A stretch of 6,624 bases of DNA. Origin: Verrucomicrobia bacterium TMED40 (lineage in GTDB: Bacteria; Verrucomicrobiota; Verrucomicrobiia; Opitutales; Seribacteraceae). The translations under genes were made by a program, and so were the position numbers. The DNA lies in assembly GCA_002167605.1 (NCBI GenBank), contig NHCT01000054.1:32268-38891 (forward strand), given 5' to 3'. The notes beneath the pieces are model-generated. The model had not been told where the DNA came from, did not search any database, and saw nothing but the letters and a program-made list of their open reading frames with translations. Shown piece by piece: positions 5,971 to 6,624 of the stretch (position 1 is the stretch's first letter; each line of letters starts with the position of its first letter).

Positions 5971-6423
5971 GAACATTATCGTTTATTATAATACACCTTC
6001 CAAAAGAGATCTATACAGGTGTGAGAATAGGATTTATTTCAGGGAAAAATCGATAGAATTACCACTAAATCATTCTGGAACACAAAAGTTCCAATCTCTG
6101 ACACATTGAAAATCGATCAACTTGTCAGTAAGAATTACTTGGGTTAGTGGAAAACATATACCTAAAACATTCGTATAATATGTTGATTAACAGTGCTAAG
6201 TGAGAAAAATAAGAACAATAAAAACTTCAGAACAAGGGAACCATAAATTTTTATATCTCTCCATCAATAATCTACTCCTCCCTTGACGCATTGTCTCAAA
6301 ATTGACAAAATTATTTGATAGATGCCACAAGCAACATCATTACATTTGGAGCCATACTTACCCCGCCCAATCATTAGCCTAGCTTATGAAGACAGTGTTC
6401 CGATAAATTAAATCTGAAATCTC
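5971..6423. other. Long intergenic region upstream of gyrB, no convincing gene
   Basis: These 453 bases hold no convincing gene. A 61-codon frame (5924-6109) starts inside the permease and shows no protein-like features. A 29-codon ATG frame at 6322-6411 ends 12 bp before gyrB; coding is possible but unsupported. Inverted repeats are weak: ACACCT (5993-5998) with AGGTGT (6017-6022), and TGGAAC (6076-6081) with GTTCCA (6088-6093). Neither is followed by a T-run, so no intrinsic terminator for the permease can be called. An isolated TATAAT lies at 6174-6179 without a -35. No DnaA-box cluster is apparent. The region probably holds the permease 3' end and the gyrB promoter and leader. Confidence 0.6.
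6283..6311 (+). promoter_or_regulatory. Candidate gyrB promoter (weak)
   Basis: TTGACG (6283-6288, five of six) is followed after 17 bp by CAAAAT (6306-6311, four of six). A second, perfect TTGACA (6302-6307) overlaps this -10 but has no good -10 of its own at normal spacing. Transcription from the first pair would start near 6318, about 105 bp before the gyrB ATG. The orientation and location suit gyrB, but the -10 is poor. Confidence 0.22.
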
Positions 6424-6624
6424 ATGTCCGAGGAAAAAAACTTACCGCAAGAAGATAATTACGACTCTTCTAAAATTCAAAAACTTGAAGGTCTCGAGGG
6501 GGTGCGAAAGCGTCCCGATATGTATATTGGAGACACGAACGAGAGAGGGTTGCATCATTGTGTATTCGAAATTGTTGATAATTCTATTGATGAAGCTCTT
6601 GCTGGTTTTTGTTCTGAAATAAAA
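6424..6624 (+). CDS. gyrB: DNA gyrase subunit B, N-terminal fragment (cut by window edge)
   Basis: Only the first 67 codons are present; the frame is open at the window end. GyrB is the ATPase subunit of DNA gyrase, which introduces negative supercoils with GyrA. Visible are [19 protein letters not shown] (13-31), [13 protein letters not shown] (34-46) and [14 protein letters not shown] (48-61) of the GHKL ATPase fold. Glu49 corresponds to the catalytic Glu42 and Asn53 to the magnesium-binding Asn46 of E. coli GyrB. The near-universal RPGMYIG reads RPDMYIG. ParE shares much of this segment, but the YDSSKIQ-L-GL-VR start and the GLHHCVFE wording favour GyrB. The start is certain, since an in-frame TGA lies at 6415-6417 and no other start intervenes. 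No Shine-Dalgarno motif is present (AAATCTGAAATCTC precedes the ATG). Confidence 0.95.
   Translation, partial: MSEEKNLPQEDNYDSSKIQKLEGLEGVRKRPDMYIGDTNERGLHHCVFEIVDNSIDEALAGFCSEIK

Noticed and set aside
5993..6022. ACACCT...AGGTGT inverted repeat as the permease terminator
   Set aside because: The 18-nt loop is large, the stem is 6 bp and there is no T-tract after it.
6076..6093. TGGAAC-ACAAAA-GTTCCA hairpin as a terminator
   Set aside because: The stem is only 6 bp and no T-run follows on either strand.
5924..6109. 61-codon plus-strand frame at the permease end
   Set aside because: It starts inside the permease gene in another frame, has no ribosome site and shows no protein-like pattern.

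Overview
The window reads as a chromosomal housekeeping segment of an AT-rich Gram-negative-type bacterium. A verrucomicrobial origin (Opitutia-like) is my best inference. It rests mainly on the gyrB start ([19 protein letters not shown]), which looks like PVC-group GyrB as I remember it and unlike Bacteroidota GyrB. The GGxGY plus FPSGQ-type hypothetical protein also recalls proteins I associate with that phylum. No database search was possible, so the taxonomy is a hypothesis.

Layout from left to right: a complete tRNA-Leu gene (4-88, +) with the unusual anticodon AAG and an encoded CCA. One base later begins the tail of a minus-strand gene for a membrane-anchored protein of unknown function with MORN_2-like repeats (90-1058). 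It lies 49 bp downstream of pyrD, a class 2 quinone-dependent dihydroorotate dehydrogenase (1108-2169, -), and probably shares its transcript. A 116-bp divergent spacer separates pyrD from a plus-strand gene for an acidic protein of unknown function with an 11-residue tandem repeat (2286-3020). That gene converges on hemB (3017-4000, -, Asp-type porphobilinogen synthase), and the two stop codons share the four bases TTAA. A second divergent spacer (4001-4125) carries the best promoter in the window and serves an SLC13/DASS-type permease with two central TrkA_C (RCK_C) domains (4126-5970, +). A 453-bp spacer with no convincing gene follows, and then the first 67 codons of gyrB (6424 to the window edge, +).

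The genes do not form one pathway. PyrD feeds pyrimidine synthesis and respiratory quinone reduction, HemB makes the haem precursor porphobilinogen, the permease imports an anion, and GyrB supercoils DNA. I found no phage, transposon, CRISPR, toxin-antitoxin or defence system. The points most worth a second look are the A34 leucine tRNA, the lack of Shine-Dalgarno motifs at every chosen start, the acidic repeat protein, the very tight convergent gene ends, and the long leader region before gyrB.
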